Shown: piece after piece, positions 45,561 to 57,993 of the stretch
Layout: every line of letters begins with the position of its first letter
Position numbering within the stretch: the first letter of the stretch is position 1
DNA from: Annona cherimola
Taxonomy: Eukaryota > Streptophyta > Magnoliopsida > Magnoliales > Annonaceae
DNA: 64,000 bases
Direction of reading: 5' to 3'
Assembly (NCBI GenBank): GCA_030490835.1
Contig: CM059972.1
Coordinates: forward strand, 38,791,452 to 38,855,451
Translations under genes and position numbers: made by a program
Notes under the pieces: model-generated
Databases searched by the model: none
The model's input: the letters and a program-made list of their open reading frames with translations, nothing else
Told to the model about the DNA's origin: nothing

Positions 45561-48069
45561 TGATAAGTCTAAAAATTTCACTTAATTTCATATTAAATTC
45601 ACGCTGTTAAATATTAAAATGTTAATTAAATGCATGTGTTAAGTGAAATTTCATGAAAATTATATTTTTCATAAAATTCTTAATTTTCCTATAAAATGGG
45701 TCATTTTGTAATATAAAATATAAAGATAATTGCACACACTAAGAGGAATTAAATAGATTAGAAAAATTTTAACTTTCATATAATTCAAGAAAATTTATAG
45801 AATGATATAACTGGAATTAACATTATAGTACGAAATTGGGTCATTGTATAATTTTCAGATAGAATTAATTATTATAAAATAAAAGAGCTAAAAATTAAAT
45901 TAAGAATATTTATGATAATATGAAATTAATTGACCAGAAATTAATGTTTAAATTCACATGTAAATGTTCTACAGGTACACCAAACAGCCCTGCACTGCCT
46001 AAGCATGGAACCAATCTTGGTTCTGTGCTCCATCATTTTCCCTAATTCCTCTTCAATGGCCACCGGTGCTGCCCTGCATCTTCCTTGCTGTGCCGGCAGC
46101 AAACAATTCAATTACCAGCCATACCCATTGCTCTCGTCCATCAATCCTTGACCAAACTGCTCGAGCAACCATTAATAAAAATCCAGCTGCCGTCCACCTC
46201 GTCCAGCTTTCTCCTCTGCTTCAGCAAACCGTCAACAGGCAACCATGGCAGCAACGAACGCTTCCAGCAACTGTCTCAGCGAACCATCGAGAACGAGCAT
46301 CAAGCTAACTGAGCAAACCTCTGTTGTTCATGAAACCAGAAATTTCAGCACGCCCAAGTCGTCGATTTAAGCCGCTCCACCATCTTCCCCAATCCGGCAC
46401 CTAACAGCCACGATCCAGCAGCAAGCCATCATTTGATCGCCTAGCTGCCTCTTCATCCAAACGACCCCAGCTTCTTTATCTAGCTGCCAAAACCGACCAC
46501 CGAACGGCACCCATTTTTGGTAGTACTCACCATCGATTTCATAGCAGCAGCCTTCTTCTACGACCAGCAGCATATTGCACCAGTCTGTTTACAACATCCA
46601 CCCGCCCCAAATCAGCACTCCTGCCCCATCTCCTTTGATTTCGGTCAAACAAGAATCCAACCCCTTTAATTTCAATAATTAACAGCACCAAAACAAAATT
46701 ATTTGCCTCCTCTGCATCCCGAAACCAAGCAATTCACCCATCTCTCTAATTAAAAAGCAGCCCCATTCTTTTCTAACTTGCAGATATTCAACCAAGTAGC
46801 GGCAAAGGCAGAAAATCAAGCAGCAAAATTTGTAGCCAAAGATCTCAACTGGAAGGCCTGGCTCAATCTCCAGTCTTTTGCAAAATATCAACGATAACCA
46901 TGATTGAACGGGCCAAGCAGAAAAATTAGCGACCTCTCTCTCTCCTTTTCTTCTCCGATAGCAATCCAATCCCTACAAATCGATAGCAACCACCAATTTT
47001 GAAATCCAACCATCAGCATGGGCCGAACATCATTCATGCCCACAAACTCATTCTCACGGCCTTAACTTAAGCAGCATCCCACTGCCGTACTTCCCAGTCC
47101 ATGCTTCCTTTGCTTTACAGGAGCCCGAAGCCCTTACATAAGCTTCTGACATCCCGATTCCGTCCCTATATCCTCCTCTCTAATGCCCAATTCGCTGAGT
47201 GCCAAGATGGTCATTCGACAGCCGACAACTATAACGCAGAAGAGCCGAGCATTGAGAGAAATCAGCCGGCAAGTTAACGCAGCAAGAGGAAATAGACAAG
47301 AGCAGCTACGTTAAAAGAGACACTTCGTAGGAATCCCGCATCGGATTCCAAGTCTAGCCAAGGGGGTTCTCTAAAACTATAAAGGGGTCCCTCCACTCAT
47401 CCCAACACGACAACACTCTCCCATCACTTGAAGTGGGGCCCATTTAGGCGGGACCTTTGCCAAGTGGGAAAAACTCCAAGGGCTTGGATTGCTTCTCAAA
47501 AGAGTGTATTTTTGAGCAGGAATGAGGGTAAATAAATTTTCTGTTAATTATAGTTTTTCTTTAATGCTTTATAGTTGTTAATTTTAGATTTGTGATATTT
47601 AGCGTAGATCTACCGCTTTATGCATTGTAATTTTCAAATTAAGTTTAATGCAATTTTCATTCTTGTTTTCGTAGATTAAATTTTAATTCTGTAGTCTTTA
47701 AATTACTGTCCTAATTTAGATTTAATTTTAGTTAATTGCAATTTCTCCTTTCCTTTCTCTGTCTCTTTCTCTCTTATTTATCTGCTTTCTCTCTCGTCTC
47801 TCTCTCTCTCTAATTCTTCTTTCTTCTCTCTATCTAATTTCTTCTCCTTTATTTCTAATTTCTTTCTCTTCTATACACCCTTTTTTTTACTTTTCTCTTT
47901 TATTTGTGCTTAAAATAATTCAAAATTATATAGCCTCTCTGTGGATTCGACCCGACTCACCGTTATTCTACACTATCACTCGCATAGTGGTAGCTTTAAT
48001 GTGTTTCTGTTAATTTTAATTAAACTGGTGATCATAGTGCTCTTAACGACAAGCACTTGGTACACATCA
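45561..48069 (+). repeat. 5' LTR of Element A
   Basis: Starts TGATAAGTCT, ends GGTACACATCA. A TATA-like CTATAAA lies at 47378-47384, preceding a leader that becomes strongly CT-rich at about 47745-47880. Several ORFs of 60-100 codons (46066-46308, 46367-46969) are present in both LTRs but show no family signature. Confidence 0.95.
47378..47384 (+). promoter_or_regulatory. TATA box of Element A 5' LTR
   Basis: CTATAAA within AAAACTATAAAGGGGTCC. The same sequence is in the 3' LTR near 57297. Position about 690 bases before the LTR end fits a U3/R border upstream of a long R-U5 leader. Inferred, not tested. Confidence 0.5.
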
Positions 48070-48075
48070 AGTTTT

Positions 48076-48093
48076 TGGCGCCGTTGCCGGGGA
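48076..48093 (+). other. Primer-binding site of Element A
   Basis: TGGCGCCGTTGCCGGGGA begins six bases after the LTR. This is the tRNA-Asp-type primer site typical of Tat/Athila gypsy elements. Confidence 0.9.
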
Positions 48094-48909
48094 GGCATGA
48101 AATTTTGACTTATTTTCCTTAATGATATGAATTTTTCTTTAATCTAATCTTGTGTTGCTTTATTTCATGTTAACTACTATGCTGTTAGTTTAATATCATT
48201 GCTTTCCTTTGATCATGACTCAGTTTATTTGTTATCTTTTTTCTTTACTTTAAATTGAAAAAAAATGATATATTAAATTTTATCAATATTTATATACATG
48301 TACTAACTGCTAATTGCGTCTAATTAAGATACATGTGTGTGTTTGACTAACTCGCATCATCTAAAAAGTTCTGAAAAAACTCGCATCATCTAAAAACTTT
48401 AACGTTTGCATCTCCCTTCTTTAACCCCCATGTCTATACCTTTTTATATTTTTCCATTTCTGATCTTGAACCCCTTTTCTGCACTGTTTACATTTTTACT
48501 TTTGCAAGTTTAATTTCTGCCATTAATTCGCATCATATCTAACCAGCTAACCTGCTAACTCGCATTTCATATTTGGTTGTGCATTTATACATTTTCTAAA
48601 AACTTCGTATCTCATACTTATTTTTTCCTTGGTGTATGCATATTTTATTTTCTCATTCAGTTCTTAGTTATATATTTTTTAAGCTTGCCTTACCCTTTTT
48701 AGGCCCATTTGCCAGCCCATCTAGCACGCTAAAAAAAACCACGTGCTACAGTTTGGCGAGTCCACGATAAAATAATAATAATAATAATAATAATGATATA
48801 TGCATGGTAGGAGATCTTTAAATCCTGATTTGATAGAACCAAACCTGGAAATTGAAATATTCCTACATCAACTAAGAAAATCACAAAAATATATAATGGA
48901 CAAAATCAA
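48094..48909 (+). other. Element A untranslated leader before gag
   Basis: No ORF. A short duplication of ACTCGCATCATCTAAAAA occurs near 48350-48400, and an AAT microsatellite lies at 48773-48796. Confidence 0.6.
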
Positions 48910-50170
48910 ATGTTAGAAATTAATAATCCTGAACCTGATCCTCCTAAACAAATGAAAGAATATTTCATTCCAATCAATTATAATCCCTCATCTTGTATTC
49001 AATTACCTCAAACCCAAGCCAATCAATCTGAAATCAAACCAGGAACCATCCAAATGCTTCCCTCTTTTTATGGAAACACTAATGAAGATCCTTATAAGCA
49101 TTTAGATGAATTTTTAGAAATTTGCTCCATAGTGAAAATACAAGGTTTCTCTGATGACGCTCTCAAATTAAGGCTTTTCCCATTTTATCTTAAAGATAAG
49201 GCTAAATATTGGTTAGGTATGCTAAGTAGACCTATCACTACTTGGAATATGATGCAACAAGAATTTCTAAAAAAATTCTATCTTATAGGCCGAACCAATA
49301 CCATGAGAAGAGCAATTACTCAATTTTCCCAAACACCTGGGGAGCAAATCCATGAATCCTGGGAAAGATTAAAAGAATTATTAAGAAAATGTCCACATCA
49401 TGGGTTATCTAAATGACAGATTGTCCAAGCCTTTTATGAGGGATTAGCCGATCATTATAAACAAATAGTAGATGCATCATGTGGAGGAGCATTTATGAGT
49501 AAAAGTGAAAATGAAACATATGACTTATTTGAAATGCTTAGTGAAAATTCCATAAATCATGCTTCATCATCATCATATGAAAGAAATATGAGCACATCTA
49601 AAAAGGCAGGATTATATGAAGTTAAAAATTACATGGAACCTAATTCAAGAATAGATATAAATTTTATTGCACAAAAATTAGAGAAATTAGAAAAAATGGA
49701 TGAGCTAACCAAAAAAGTAAATCAAATGTGGAATAATCAACTCCCACCTTGTCCACATCCTAATTTTCAATTGCCTTAAGAAGTTTGTGCCTTATGTTCA
49801 AGCCCAACACATCCTATAAGTGAATGTCCTACTGCAGCTCAACTCCCACCTTTCATCCAAGAGCAAGTGCAGGCAGCTCAAGGATTTTTCAAACCAAATA
49901 ATGATCCATACTCCAATACCTATAATCCAGGTTGGAGAAATCATTTTAATTTTTCTTGGAAAAATCAAGCTCAACACCAAGTGGCAAATCCCTCTACTTC
50001 ACACTTTTCCAAACCACCAACACAAAATACTACCAAAATCAACAACCGCAACCTAATTTTCAGACCAATGCGTACTCAAAAGGACCACAAATTGAGTCAC
50101 AGGCCAATTATTCATCAAACTACCAACCATCTTCTCCAGCTAATGATTTAACAAAAAATTTACAGAATTA
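48910..50170 (+). pseudogene. Gag of Element A
   Basis: Starts at ATG 48910. The retrotransposon gag domain covers roughly residues 50-165 (FYGNTNEDPYKHLDEF, YWLGMLSRPITTW, FLKKFYLIGRT, ETPGEQ-like). A TGA at 49414-49416 stands where related elements have tryptophan, and a TAA is at 49777-49779. A cysteine pair (VCALC) follows that second stop, probably part of a worn zinc knuckle. A frame change near 50035 and another near 50165 lead into the gag-protease segment. Confidence 0.85.
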
Positions 50171-50212
50171 AAATAATTTTTCCAACAATCTATATCTAAG
50201 TTAGAAAGTCAT

Positions 50213-51400
50213 GTGGGTCAATCGATATCTAATTTAGAAAACCAAATAGATCAGATAGCTGAAGCAAATAGAAGAAGAGAGGTAGGACATCTTCTTAGTC
50301 AACCAATACCCAATCCAAGAAATTATCCTCCAATTTTTCAAAATAAGCCAGGCATATTAAAAAACCCACAATTTGAAAATGCAAGAGCGATTTCTACGTT
50401 AAGAAGTGGAAAAACCTTAGAAGACCCATATAAATCTAGAGTCATTAATGAAAATTCTAGTCAAATGAAACAAGAAGAAATTTTAGAGGATGACGAAGAA
50501 TTAATAGAAATCAAGTTGGGGGGAGAAGATAAAGGGAAGAAAATAATAGATGAAGACCCCAGTAAATATCAACCTATAGCCCCTTTCCCAAGTGCCTTAA
50601 AAGCTAAATCTGCTAGTAAGCAAAAGCTTGCACAAAATGAGGAAATGATGAAATTATTCAAACAAGTTAATATTAACATTCCTCTTATTGATGCTATCAA
50701 ACATGTTCCAGCCTATGCAAAATTCTTAAAAGACCTTTATACTCAAAAGAGAGAACCTTGTTCCACTCCCCAAAAGATCATGCTCCCAGTAGAGGCGAGT
50801 GCAACAATTTTGGACAAACTATCGCAAAAATTAAAAGATCCTAGTACCCCACTCATTTCTTGTGACATAGGCGGAATAACATTTGATAAAGCACTGTTGG
50901 ATCTTGGGGCTAGTGTTAATCTCTTACCCACTTCTGTTTATGAAAAAGTTAACATGGGAGAGTTAAAACCTACTTCAGTCATTTACAACTTGCAGACAGA
51001 TCAGTAAAAACCCCACGAGGACTTGTTGAAGATGTGATAATAAAAATTAATGATTGTTATTTTTCAGTTGATTTTCTTATTCTTGACATGACCTCAAATT
51101 CAGAGCTAAATAATGCACCAATCATTTTAGGACGCCCGTTCTTGGCCACAGCAAAAGCTAATATTAATTGTGAAACTGGTATAATGGATATCTCATTTGG
51201 AGGTGAAAAATTCAGAATTGATATTTTTAAAGCTTCCAAGTACCCAAACTGTGATGAAGGGTGTCTTACGGTTGATATTATTAATGATTTGTCAAGCTTC
51301 ACCCTAAATTTTGAACATGATTCCATAAACGAGGTAGATGCTTTAAATGATTGCCCTCCATCTTTTAACAATTGGAATACTGTTGAACCTTTACCAATTT
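50213..51400 (+). pseudogene. Gag C-terminus and aspartic protease of Element A
   Basis: The open stretch 50213-51007 begins with repeated coiled-coil heptads (GQSISNLENQIDQIAE) and a RAISTLRSGK block. It reaches the protease active site DLGASVNLLP at about 50910-50935. The frame shifts near 50990, after which RGLVEDVIIKI, the flap region and IILGRPFLATAKANIN continue from about 51010. The catalytic Asp is intact. Confidence 0.85.
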
Positions 51401-52967
51401 TGCAATCTCAGCCATCACCTCCATCTATTGAGTCACCACCACAACTTGAGCTTAAATCTCTACCTACCTCTCTTAAGTATGCATTTTTGGGTCCTAATCA
51501 AACACTACCAGTAGTGATAGCCTCAAATCTAACTATAACTCAAGAAAAACAACTTGTTGATATTCTTAAAATGCATAAAAGTGCTATAGGTTGGTCAGTG
51601 GCGGATTTGAAAGGAATTAGTCCATCTATTTGCATGCATCACATATACTTAGAGGAAAATGCTAAACTAAGTAGAGAAATGCAAAGAAGGTTAAACCCCA
51701 TTATGAAAGAGGTAGTGAAAAAAGAAGTTGTCAAATGGCTTGATGCAGGAATCATTTATCCAATTTCTGATAGTAAATGGGTAAGCCCAACCCAAGTCGT
51801 ACCAAAGAAATCTGGACTCACATAATAAACAATGAAAAAGGTGAAGCAGTACCTACTAGATTGACCACAGGATAGAGAGTTTATATTGATTATAGAAAAT
51901 TAAATGCTATGACTAAGAAAGATCATTTTCCACTCCCATTCATTGATCAAATCCTAGAAAAATTAGCAGGTCAAAAATACTTTTGTTTCCTGGATGGATA
52001 TTCAGGATACAATCAGGTTGCTATTTATCCAGAAGATCAAGAAAAGACCACATTTACTTGCCCATATGGCACATTTGCATTTAGGAGAATGCCATTCGGG
52101 CTATGCAATGCACCGGCAACCTTTCAACGGTGTATGATGGCAATCTTCTCAGATATGGTAGGAGAATTTCTTGAAATCTTTATGGATGATTTTTCACTTT
52201 TTGGTGAGTCATTTGACATTTGTTTGGAAAATTTACAAAAAGTGCTAAGAAGATGCATAGAAAAGAATCTAGTACTGAGTTGGGAAAAGAGTCATTTTAT
52301 GGTTAATGAGGGAATAGTTCTTGGCCATATAGTCTCAGAACGAGGGATAGAAGTAGATAAAGCTAAAATCGATTTAATTACTAATCTACCTCCTCCAACC
52401 TCAGTAAGACAAGTTCGATCATTCCTAGGTCATGCTGGTTTCTATCGCCGGTTTATTCAATATTTTTCTAAAATCTCTAGACCATTAACAAGTTTACTAT
52501 GTAAAGATTCTCCATTCAACCTAGATGAATTGTGCTTGAAGGCATTTGAGCTATTAAAAGAAGCATTAACTAAAGCTCCAATTCTTCAATCCCCTGATTG
52601 GTCTCTACCATTTGAAATTATGTGTGATGCCTCTGATTTTGCTGTTGGGGCTATTTTAGGGCAAAGGGTAAATAAGAAGCCAGTTGTAATTTACTATGCA
52701 AGTCATACACTTACTGATGCCCAAATCAACCATACCACCACAGAAAAAGAATTGCTTGCTGTAGTATTTGCCCTTGAAAAATTTCGTTCTTATCTACTAG
52801 GAGCCAAAGTTATTATCTACTTAGATCATTCAGCATTAAAATATCTATTATCTAAAAAAGAAGCAAAACCAAGACTTATTAGATGGATTCTCTTATTACA
52901 GGAATTTGATCTTGAAATTCGAGATAAAAAGGGTTCTGAAAATGTAGTAACTGATCATCTTTCTTGA
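51400..52967 (+). pseudogene. Reverse transcriptase and RNase H of Element A
   Basis: RT begins around HHIYLEENAKLSREMQRRLN. It reads through VKWLDAGIIYPISDSKWVSP to a frame change near 51820, then 51909-52967 gives [20 protein letters not shown], the catalytic FMDD box (about 52180) and [12 protein letters not shown]. RNase H follows with [13 protein letters not shown] and [23 protein letters not shown] at 51873-51875 sits where TGW is usual. The YxDD-type motif is complete. The protein ends at a TGA (52965-52967) where DHLSR would be expected. Confidence 0.9.
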
Positions 52968-54337
52968 ATCATTACACCAGAGAGCACATCTATAAATGAC
53001 TCTTTTCCAGATGAGCATCTTTTAGCTATTACTCAAACATCACCTCCATGATTTGCACACATTGTCAATTATAAAGCAGTAGGGCAGATTCCAAAAGAGT
53101 GGACAAAGCAAGAAAGAGATAGATTCTTTGCTCAAGATAAATATTATATTTGGGAGGATCCGGAACTTTTTAAAATTTGTTCTGATAATATTATTCGCAG
53201 ATGTGTTCCGAAAAATGAACAACAAAGTATTTTGAATTTTTGCCACAATCTTGAATGTGGGGGACACTTTTCAGGAAAGAAAACAGCAGCTAAGGTGTTG
53301 CAATGTGGTTTTTATTGGCCAACTCTTTTTAAAGATGCTTACAACTTTAGCCAATATTGCATTAAATGTCAAGCAATAGGAAATATTACAAAAAGAAATA
53401 TGATGCCTTTAAACCCTATTCTTATTGTTGAAATATTTGATGTATGGGGAATAGATTTTATGGGACCATTTCCACCATCGTATGGATATGAATACATCTT
53501 AGTGGCAGTAGACTATGTATCTAAATGGATTGAGGCTACCACAACTAGGACTAATGATCACAAGGTAGTTTTAAAATTCATCAAAAAAAATATTTTTTCT
53601 TGATTTGGTTTTCCTAGGGCCATCATTAGCAATGGAGAACACACTTTACCAATTATCAGTTTAGAGCCCTACTAAAGAAATATGGAATCACCCATAAGAT
53701 AGCCACAACTTACCATCCTCAAACCAGTGGTCAAGTAGAAGTTTCTAATAGGGAAATTAAAAATATATTGCAAAAAACTGTTAGGCCCGATCGTAAAGAT
53801 TAGTCAGATAGATTAGATGATGCACTATGGGCCTATAGAACAACATTTAAAACTCCTATTGGAATGTCTCATTTCAGGTTAGTGTATGGAAAAACTTGTC
53901 ATCTTCCTGTGGAATTAGAACATAAAGCTTATTGGGCTATCAAGCAATACAATTTGGATTTAAATAATGCAGGAGCACATCAAAAGCTGCAATTAAATGA
54001 GTTGGAAGAATTACGCAAAGAAGCATATGAAAATTCTCAAATTTATAAAAGAAAAATGAAAACATTTCATGATAAACATATATCTAGAAAAACCTTTGAG
54101 CCCAATCAAAAAGTATGGCTATTTAATTCAAAATTACGTTTATTTCCTAAAAAATTAAGATCTCGTTGGGATGGACCTTTCATTGTGGATAAAGTATTTC
54201 CTTATGGTGCTATGAAAATTCATGACCCGAAGAATGGAAATATGTTTACAGTGAATGGTCAACAACTTAAATCATATATTGGTGACATCTCTTATGATAA
54301 GATTATTGAAAAGGTTGAACTAATTGACCCCCATTGA
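52968..54337 (+). pseudogene. Integrase of Element A
   Basis: The frame continues from RNase H past a TGA at 53049-53051. The zinc-binding part reads [10 protein letters not shown] and CIKCQ. The core starts with [10 protein letters not shown] (first catalytic Asp present). TGA 53601-53603 follows. The second catalytic Asp is changed to Asn in ISNGE (codon at 53631). A frameshift leads to GQVEVSNRE with the catalytic Glu. TAG 53801-53803 interrupts again, then a C-terminal region ([29 protein letters not shown]) runs to TGA at 54335-54337. Not functional. Confidence 0.9.
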
Positions 54338-54349
54338 TCTAAACTTCAT

Positions 54350-54369
54350 AACGTCTGGCTGAAGACGTT
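54350..54369 (+). ncRNA. Post-pol hairpin of Element A
   Basis: AACGTCT and AGACGTT form a perfect seven-base stem around GGCTGA, 12 bases after the integrase stop. It is followed by TTAGCGCTGATTGGGAGGCA. Both parts recur in Element B at 45434-45390, with one stem change giving a G-U pair. Role unknown. Confidence 0.55.
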
Positions 54370-55121
54370 AAACTTAGCGCTGATTGGGAGGCAACCCAAT
54401 ATTTTCCACGTTTGTTTCTTTTTCTTATTGCAGGAAAAGAATATTTTGTTGCAGGAGAATATTGTTGATAAATCAACAATTGCATTGTTCAATTACAAAA
54501 TTACACCCCAGGTTGTCTCCTTCCCTGCTATCTTATCTTAATGAATTTATATTTTGTGCATTATTATAGTGATATTTAAGTTGGGGGGTCTGGTTTGTTT
54601 AACTTGATTTTTTTTTAAAAAATATATATATATAATTCTAAAACAATAAAATTAAAAATAAAAGTAAAAATAAATAATATATAATAATAAAAAAAAACAT
54701 AGAGATAAATCAAAGTGCACTTGCTATGCTTGGTAGTAAGTGAAAAACTGTAATTAGTAAAAATATTTTCATGGTGTTTTTAAAATTTTATTAGCACTAA
54801 CTGCACTTACACGCCAATGAACCATGTGGGCATCATGATAATATAATTTTCTCTCTCATCCAAGCAAGTAACATTTAATATCATTGCAATTGATAGTTGC
54901 TAGTTAAAAAAATATATATTGTAGATCCCCAAATACCCTAAAATATAGTGAGGGGAAGAAGAAAAAAAAAGAAAAAAAATAATAAAAATAAAAATAAACA
55001 AAAATGTGTCTCCCTAGATACCCTGAAATACGGTGAAGAGAAAATATAAAAAAAAGAGAAGAAGAAATAATAGATGAAAACCCCAGATATCCTGAAATAT
55101 GGTGAGGGGAAGAAAAAAAAA

Positions 55122-55124
<3 letters not shown>

Positions 55125-55159
<35 letters not shown>
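55125..55159. repeat. TA dinucleotide microsatellite
   Basis: About 17 uninterrupted TA/AT units directly after the third CCCTGAAATATGG unit. Likely length-variable. Confidence 0.9.
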
Positions 55160-55160
<1 letters not shown>

Positions 55161-55462
55161 TGTCACTATCATAATTTTGATATGAATGTTGCTTAAGCTT
55201 GGATGAGCTGAAAATAACTTATTTATCAAATGCCCATTTGTTGATTAGTACATGTATACACGTGCTATATACTCTTTTATGCATCATGAGATATTTTTGC
55301 TCATGTTTACTAAAGAATTTTACTTCTAAAGCTTACTATCATTATTAGCAGTGCACCTAGATTTTTCTAAAAATTAGTAGTACACTATGAAATAAATAAA
55401 TAAATAAATAAAAGAATTATATATATTAAACTATTTCCATTGCTAAGGGACTAGCAATGTTT

Positions 55463-55476
55463 AAGTTGGGGGGGTG
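55463..55476 (+). other. Polypurine tract of Element A
   Basis: AAGTTGGGGGGGTG immediately precedes the TGATAAG start of the 3' LTR, the expected position for plus-strand priming. Confidence 0.85.
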
Positions 55477-57988
55477 TGATAAGTCTAAAAATTTCACTTA
55501 ATTTCATATTAAATTCACGCTGTTAAATATTAAAATATTAATTAAATGCATGTGTTAAGTGAAATTTCGTGAAAATTATATTTTTCATAAAATTCTTAAT
55601 TTTCCTATAAAATGGGTCATTTTGTAATATAAAATATAAAGATAATTGCACACACTAAGAGGAATTAAATAGATTAGAAAAATTTTAACTTTCATATAAT
55701 TCAAGAAAATTTATAGAATGATATAATTGGAATTAACATTATAGTACGAAATTGGGTCATTGTATAATTTTCAGATAGAATTAATTATTATAAAATAAAA
55801 GAGCTAAAAATTAAATTAAGAATATTTATGATAATATGAAATTAATTGACCAGAAATTAATGTTTAAATTCACATGTAAATGTTCTACAGGTACACCAAA
55901 CAGCCCTGCACTGCCTAAGCATGGAACCAATCTTGGTTCTGTGCTCCATCATTTTCCCTAATTCCTCTTCAATGGCCACCGGTGCTGCCCTGCATCTTCC
56001 TTGCTGTGCCGGCAGCAAACAATTCAATTACCAGCCATACCCGTTGCTCTCGTCCATCAATCCTTGACCAAACTGCTCGAGCAACCATTAATAAAAATCC
56101 AGCTGCCGTCCACCTCGTCCAGCTTTCTCCTCTGCTTCAGCAAACGGTCAACAGGCAACCATGGCAGCAACGAACGCTTCCAGCAACTGTCTCAGCGAAC
56201 CATCGAGAATGAGCATCAAGCTAACTGAGCAAACCTCTGTTGTTCATGAAACCAGAAATTTCAGCACGCCCAAGTCGTCGATTTAAGCCGCTCCACCATC
56301 TTCCCCAATCCGGCACCTAACAGCCACGATCCAGCAGCAAGCCATCATTTGATCGCCTAGCTGCCTCTTCATCCAAACGACCTCAGCTTCTTTATCTAGC
56401 TGCCAAAACCGACCATCGAACGACACCCATTTTTGGTAGTACTCACCATTGATTTCACAACAGCAGCCTTCTTCTCCGACCAGCAGCATATTGCAGCAGC
56501 CTATTTACAACATCCTCCCACCCCAAATCAGCTCTCCTTCCCCATCTCCTTTGATTTCGGTCAAAAAAGAATCCAGCCCCTTTAATTTCAGTAATTAGCA
56601 GCACCAAAACAAAATTATTTGCCTCCTCTGCATCCCGAAACCAAGCAATTCACCCATCTCTCTAATTAAAAGAGCAACCCCCATTCTTTTCTAACTTGCA
56701 GATATTCAACCAAGTAGCGGCAAAGGCAGAAAATCAAGCAGCAAAATTTGTAGCCAAAGATCTCAACTGGAAGGCCTGGCTCAATCTCCAGCCTTTTGCA
56801 AAATATCAACGATAACCATGATTGAACGGGCCAAGCAGAAAATTTAGCGACCTCTCTCTCTCCTTTTCTTCTCCGATAGCAATCCAATCCCTACAAATCG
56901 ATAGCAATCACCAATTTTGAAATCCAACCATCAGCATGGGCCGAACATCATTCATGCCCACAAACTCATTCTCACGACCTTAACTTAAGCAGCATCCCAC
57001 TGCCGTACTTCCCAGTCCATGCTTCCTTTGCTTTACAGGAGCCCGAAGCCCTTACATAAGCTTCTGACATCCCGATTCCGTCCCTATATTCTCCTCTCTA
57101 AATGCCCAATTCGCTGAGTGCCAAGATGGTCATTCGATAGCCGGCAACTATAACGCAGAAGAGCCGAGCATTGAGAGAAATCAATCGGCAAGTTAACGCA
57201 GCAAGAGGAAATAGACAAGAGCAGCTACGTTAAAAGAGACACTTCGTAGGAATCCCACATCGGATTCCAAGTCTAGCCAAGGGGGTTCTCTAAAACTATA
57301 AAGGGGTCCCTCCACTCATCCCAACACGACAACACTCTCCCATCACTTGAAGTGAGGCCCATTTAGGCGGGACCTTTGCCAAGTGGGAAAAACTCCAAGG
57401 GCTTGGATTGCTTCTCAAAAGAGTGGGTTTTCGAGCAGGAATGAGGGTAAATAAATTTTCTATTAATTATAGTTTTTCTTTAATGCCTTATAGTTGTTAA
57501 TTTTAGATTTGTAATATTTAGCATAGATCTACAGCTTTATACATTGTAATTTTCAAATTAAGTTTAATGCAATTTTCATTCTTGTTTTCGTAGATTAAAT
57601 TTTAATTCTGTAGTCTTTAAATTACTGTCCTAATTTAGATTTAATTTTAGTTAATTGCAATTTCTCCTTTCCTTTCTCTGTCTCTTTCTCTCTTATTTAT
57701 CTGCTTTCTCTCTCGTCTCTCTCTCTCTCTAATTCTTCTTTCTTCTCTCTATCTAATTTCTTCTCCTTTATTTCTAATTTCTTTCTCTTCTATACACCCT
57801 TTTTTTTACTTTTCTCTTTTATTTGTGCTTAAAATAATTCAAAATTATATAGCCTCTCTGTGGATTCGACCCGACTCACCGTTATTCTACACTATCACTC
57901 GCATAGTGGTAGCTTTAATGTGTTTCTGTTAATTTTAATTAAACTGGTGATCATAGTGCTCTTAACGATAAGCACTTGGTACGCATCA
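55477..57988 (+). repeat. 3' LTR of Element A
   Basis: 2512 bp, nearly identical to 45561-48069, ending GGTACGCATCA and followed by the TSD CTTCC (57989-57993). Differences from the 5' LTR cluster between about 56400 and 56560. Confidence 0.95.
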
Positions 57989-57993
57989 CTTCC

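Larger units (their letters stand above)
54397..55476 (+). other. Element A 3' non-coding region
   Basis: No env-like ORF. It has a first polypurine-like AAGTTGGGGGGT at 54578-54589. Three tandem-like units follow, around 54928-54958, 55003-55037 and 55080-55112, with the core ACCCTGAAATATGGTGAGGGG. A TA microsatellite lies at 55125-55159 and an AAAT run near 55390-55410. Confidence 0.75.
45561..57988 (+). mobile_element. Element A: complete gypsy (Tat/Athila-type) retrotransposon
   Basis: 12.4 kb with two LTRs of 2509 and 2512 bp, primer-binding site, gag, protease, RT, RNase H and integrase in gypsy order, and a polypurine tract. The TSD is CTTCC (45556-45560 and 57989-57993). By eye the LTRs differ at about 50 positions (about 2%), mostly transitions, so it is the younger insertion. 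There is no env-like ORF. Stops and frameshifts break the coding region. Inserted in the integrase gene of Element B. Confidence 0.95.

Noticed and set aside
46066..46969. ORFs in the LTRs of Element A as genes
   Set aside because: They occur in both LTRs, show no family motifs, and lie in U3 sequence.
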